5,524 nucleotides of DNA from assembly GCA_029820875.1 (NCBI GenBank), contig JALGUK010000122.1, forward strand, positions 1 through 5,524, read 5' to 3'. Within the stretch, counting starts at the first letter, position 1. Each line of letters begins with the position of its first letter. The notes under the pieces were generated by a model, which was given only the letters and a program-made list of their open reading frames with translations, was not told where the DNA came from and made no database searches. Below are positions 3,809 to 5,524 of the stretch, piece by piece. The position numbers and the translations under genes are program-made. This DNA is from Candidatus Zipacnadia bacterium. GTDB lineage: Bacteria; Armatimonadota; UBA5377; JALGUK01.

Positions 3809-5524
3809 ATGAACAGCCAGCATGGCATCGTTCATCTCGTAATTCTGTTATCTACGTCCTTACCCTTCCTCTTTCATCCATCGGAAGCAATGGCCCAAAC
3901 CGGCTCGTCGAGTCTCGTGATCAGCCAGGTTTACGGCGGCGGTGGCAACCAGGGCGCGACTCTCACCAATGATTTTGTCGAGTTGTTCAACCGCGGCAGC
4001 ACTTCGGTCGACGTGACTGGCTGGACGGTCCAATATGCCTCCGCCACCAGCGGAAACTGGCAACGAACGGAACTGGCCGGTACTATCCAGCCGGGACAGT
4101 ACTACCTCGTTCAGGAAAAGCAAGGTGCTGGTGGGTCGGTTGCGTTACCAGCCCCGGACGCGATTGGTGGGATCGGGCTGAGTGCCGATTCCGGCAAAGT
4201 TGCCTTGGTAAGTAATTTAACCGCGCTGTCTGGATCTTCACCCACCGGCTCACAGATCGTGGATCTGGTCGGTTATGGCAGCGCAGATTTCGCGGAAGGC
4301 AGCCCCGCCGGAACATTGAGCAACACGACGGCGGCGGTTCGCAAGTCCGGCGGCTGTGTTGACACGGACGACAACAGCGCTGATTTTGATGTCGCTCCAC
4401 CTGCTCCCCGCAATACCCAATCACCGTTGAGCCCGTGTGGAATGCCGGCGACTCCTCAAATATCAGCGGCCGGGGTGACGAACGCCGCGAGCTACGTCAC
4501 CGGGGCAGTGGCTCCGGGAGAGATCATTACCATCTTCGGTTCCAATCTGGGGCCGTCTTCTCTTATCACACTGCAATTGACCGAGGACGGGCAGGATATC
4601 ACCACCGAGTTGGGTGGCACCCGCGTCCTGTTCGATGGTGTTGCCGCCCCCATAATCTATGCGTGGGAAGGGCAAGTAAGCGTCGTGGTCCCCTATTCCG
4701 TCAGCGAGCACACGAGCACGGTAATGGAGGTCGACTACAACGGCATGCGGTCAAACAGCCTGACCGTTCCAGTGGCTCCATCTGCGCCTGGGGTTTTCAC
4801 CCTCGATTCATCCGGCCGGGGACAGGGAGCCATACTCAACCAGAACTACACTGTCAACGGTCCGGCGGCTCCGGCGGCGAAAGGCTCCGTGGTCATGATT
4901 TATGCAACCGGTGGCGGGCAGACGGAACCACCGGGCGAGGACGGGAAAGTGATCAGCGGCGATCCACCCCGAAGTGCCCTACCTGTGTCCGTGCAGATTG
5001 GCGGCGTTGAAGCGAAAGTCTTATATGCCGGGGCAGCACCTGGCATGGTGAGCGGCGTCCTGCAAGTCAACGCCGAGGTTCCGCAGGGCTTGACCGGTGG
5101 GGGACCGGTTTCGGTGGAGATATCCGTTGGAGGGGTTAGCAGCCAACCCGACGTCACGCTGTCGGTTGAGGGCGGCAATCAATGGAGCAGCACTCCCGAG
5201 ATCGAGCAGAAATTCGCCCGGCTCAAGACGGATCCTTCCGTCCCCGAGTTGCCCGAGATTCCTCAGGACCGGATCGGACTGCCACCGGGCTGGCTGGGAC
5301 TAATTTCGTGGAACATACAGGTGGGCGGAACCTCCACGTCCCCGACGGCTCTGCGTCCTCCTATGGTCCAGGCGGCGCTTTCGAGCATGTTCGGTGGCAC
5401 ATATCAGCTGCTTGCAGCGCAGGAGATCCCCAATAGCGACTCCGCCAACCTGTTGCGCACTCTTCTCCCAGGCGGCCTCCCGCAATGGGATAGTGCTTTC
5501 TTCGATAGCACAGACTCGATGGAC
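3809..5524 (+). CDS. Secreted lamin-tail / TIGR03437 / EEP nuclease-like protein (3' end outside window)
   Basis: The frame is open for 572 codons to the right edge. Residues 1-29 form a signal peptide: a hydrophobic core (VHLVILLSTSLPFLF) and a likely cut after AMA, before Q30. Residues about 35-205 are a lamin-tail domain (LTD), seen in SLVISQVYGGGGNQG, DFVELFNRG, VDLVGYGSADF, SNTTAAVRKSGGC and the closing APRNTQSP; C183 and C210 may form a disulfide. Residues about 220-455 are a TIGR03437 domain, common in Acidobacteria secreted proteins: GVTNAASYVTGAVAPGEI, TIFGSNLGP, APGVFTLDSSGRGQGAILN, VVMIYATGGGQTEPPG. After a linker, residue 498 onward reads GLISWNIQVGG and later LLAAQEIP, the opening of an endonuclease/exonuclease/phosphatase fold, with N502 and E539 in the places of the metal-binding Asn and Glu. 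LTD plus EEP is known in extracellular bacterial DNases, so a secreted nuclease is likely; a phosphodiesterase or sphingomyelinase-like enzyme remains possible because the catalytic His and Asp lie beyond the edge. Confidence 0.9.
   Translation, partial: MNSQHGIVHLVILLSTSLPFLFHPSEAMAQTGSSSLVISQVYGGGGNQGATLTNDFVELFNRGSTSVDVTGWTVQYASATSGNWQRTELAGTIQPGQYYLVQEKQGAGGSVALPAPDAIGGIGLSADSGKVALVSNLTALSGSSPTGSQIVDLVGYGSADFAEGSPAGTLSNTTAAVRKSGGCVDTDDNSADFDVAPPAPRNTQSPLSPCGMPATPQISAAGVTNAASYVTGAVAPGEIITIFGSNLGPSSLITLQLTEDGQDITTELGGTRVLFDGVAAPIIYAWEGQVSVVVPYSVSEHTSTVMEVDYNGMRSNSLTVPVAPSAPGVFTLDSSGRGQGAILNQNYTVNGPAAPAAKGSVVMIYATGGGQTEPPGEDGKVISGDPPRSALPVSVQIGGVEAKVLYAGAAPGMVSGVLQVNAEVPQGLTGGGPVSVEISVGGVSSQPDVTLSVEGGNQWSSTPEIEQKFARLKTDPSVPELPEIPQDRIGLPPGWLGLISWNIQVGGTSTSPTALRPPMVQAALSSMFGGTYQLLAAQEIPNSDSANLLRTLLPGGLPQWDSAFFDSTDSMD

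Noticed and set aside
2712..3812. Long plus-strand open frame of 366 codons opposite the DUF932 gene
   Set aside because: It is antisense to the clearly recognisable DUF932 frame, its translation is arginine-, leucine- and histidine-rich without domains, and it runs on through the inverted-repeat region. It is a typical high-GC shadow.
4435..5010. Plus-strand frame of 191 codons inside the secreted nuclease gene
   Set aside because: It is an overlapping frame of the continuous lamin-tail/TIGR03437/EEP coding sequence, with low-complexity translation.
1..5524. CRISPR arrays, tRNA or rRNA genes, tandem repeats
   Set aside because: No regularly spaced repeats, tRNA-like cloverleaf elements or conserved rRNA segments were seen on either strand.

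Overview
The window looks like an accessory region in the genome of a high-GC bacterium, most likely an Acidobacteriota member. The main clue is the rightmost gene, a secreted protein containing the TIGR03437 domain, which is expanded mainly in Acidobacteria such as Solibacter. This assignment rests on one family and my recognition of it, so it is moderate, not firm.

Layout, left to right. Positions 1-120 (minus strand) encode the first 40 residues of an IS1634-type transposase that runs off the left edge, with its own good promoter just upstream and an AT-richer flank. Positions 290-2044 (minus) hold a 584-residue protein of unknown function. Its C-terminal helical region carries an R-x4-H motif like that of HEPN ribonuclease domains. 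It has a clear private promoter and ribosome binding site, which fix the start at 2044 even though the reading frame stays open to 2146. Positions 2045-2353 are intergenic and contain a strong imperfect hairpin.

Positions 2354-3278 (minus) are a two-gene unit: a DUF932 (phage/plasmid-like) gene followed, through an ATGA overlap, by a 68-residue unknown protein. The DUF932 gene is broken near its 3' end by what looks like the loss of one C at 2618/2619. The reading frame restored by adding that base ends exactly at the overlap. Its upstream region is packed with inverted repeats (3309-3388), and further upstream lies a possible 37-residue small ORF (3493-3606, minus).

From 3809 to the right edge (plus) runs the start of a large secreted protein: signal peptide, lamin-tail domain, TIGR03437 domain, then the beginning of an endonuclease/exonuclease/phosphatase (EEP) fold. 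It is probably an extracellular nuclease or phosphodiesterase, cut by the window edge after 572 codons.

The minus-strand genes do not form one pathway. DUF932, a transposase fragment and an orphan HEPN-like protein together suggest integrated mobile or plasmid-derived DNA, lying next to a plus-strand gene that looks like part of the host's secreted repertoire. The most interesting candidates are the HEPN-like orphan, the structured DUF932 leader with its coupled small gene, and the lamin-tail/TIGR03437/EEP fusion.
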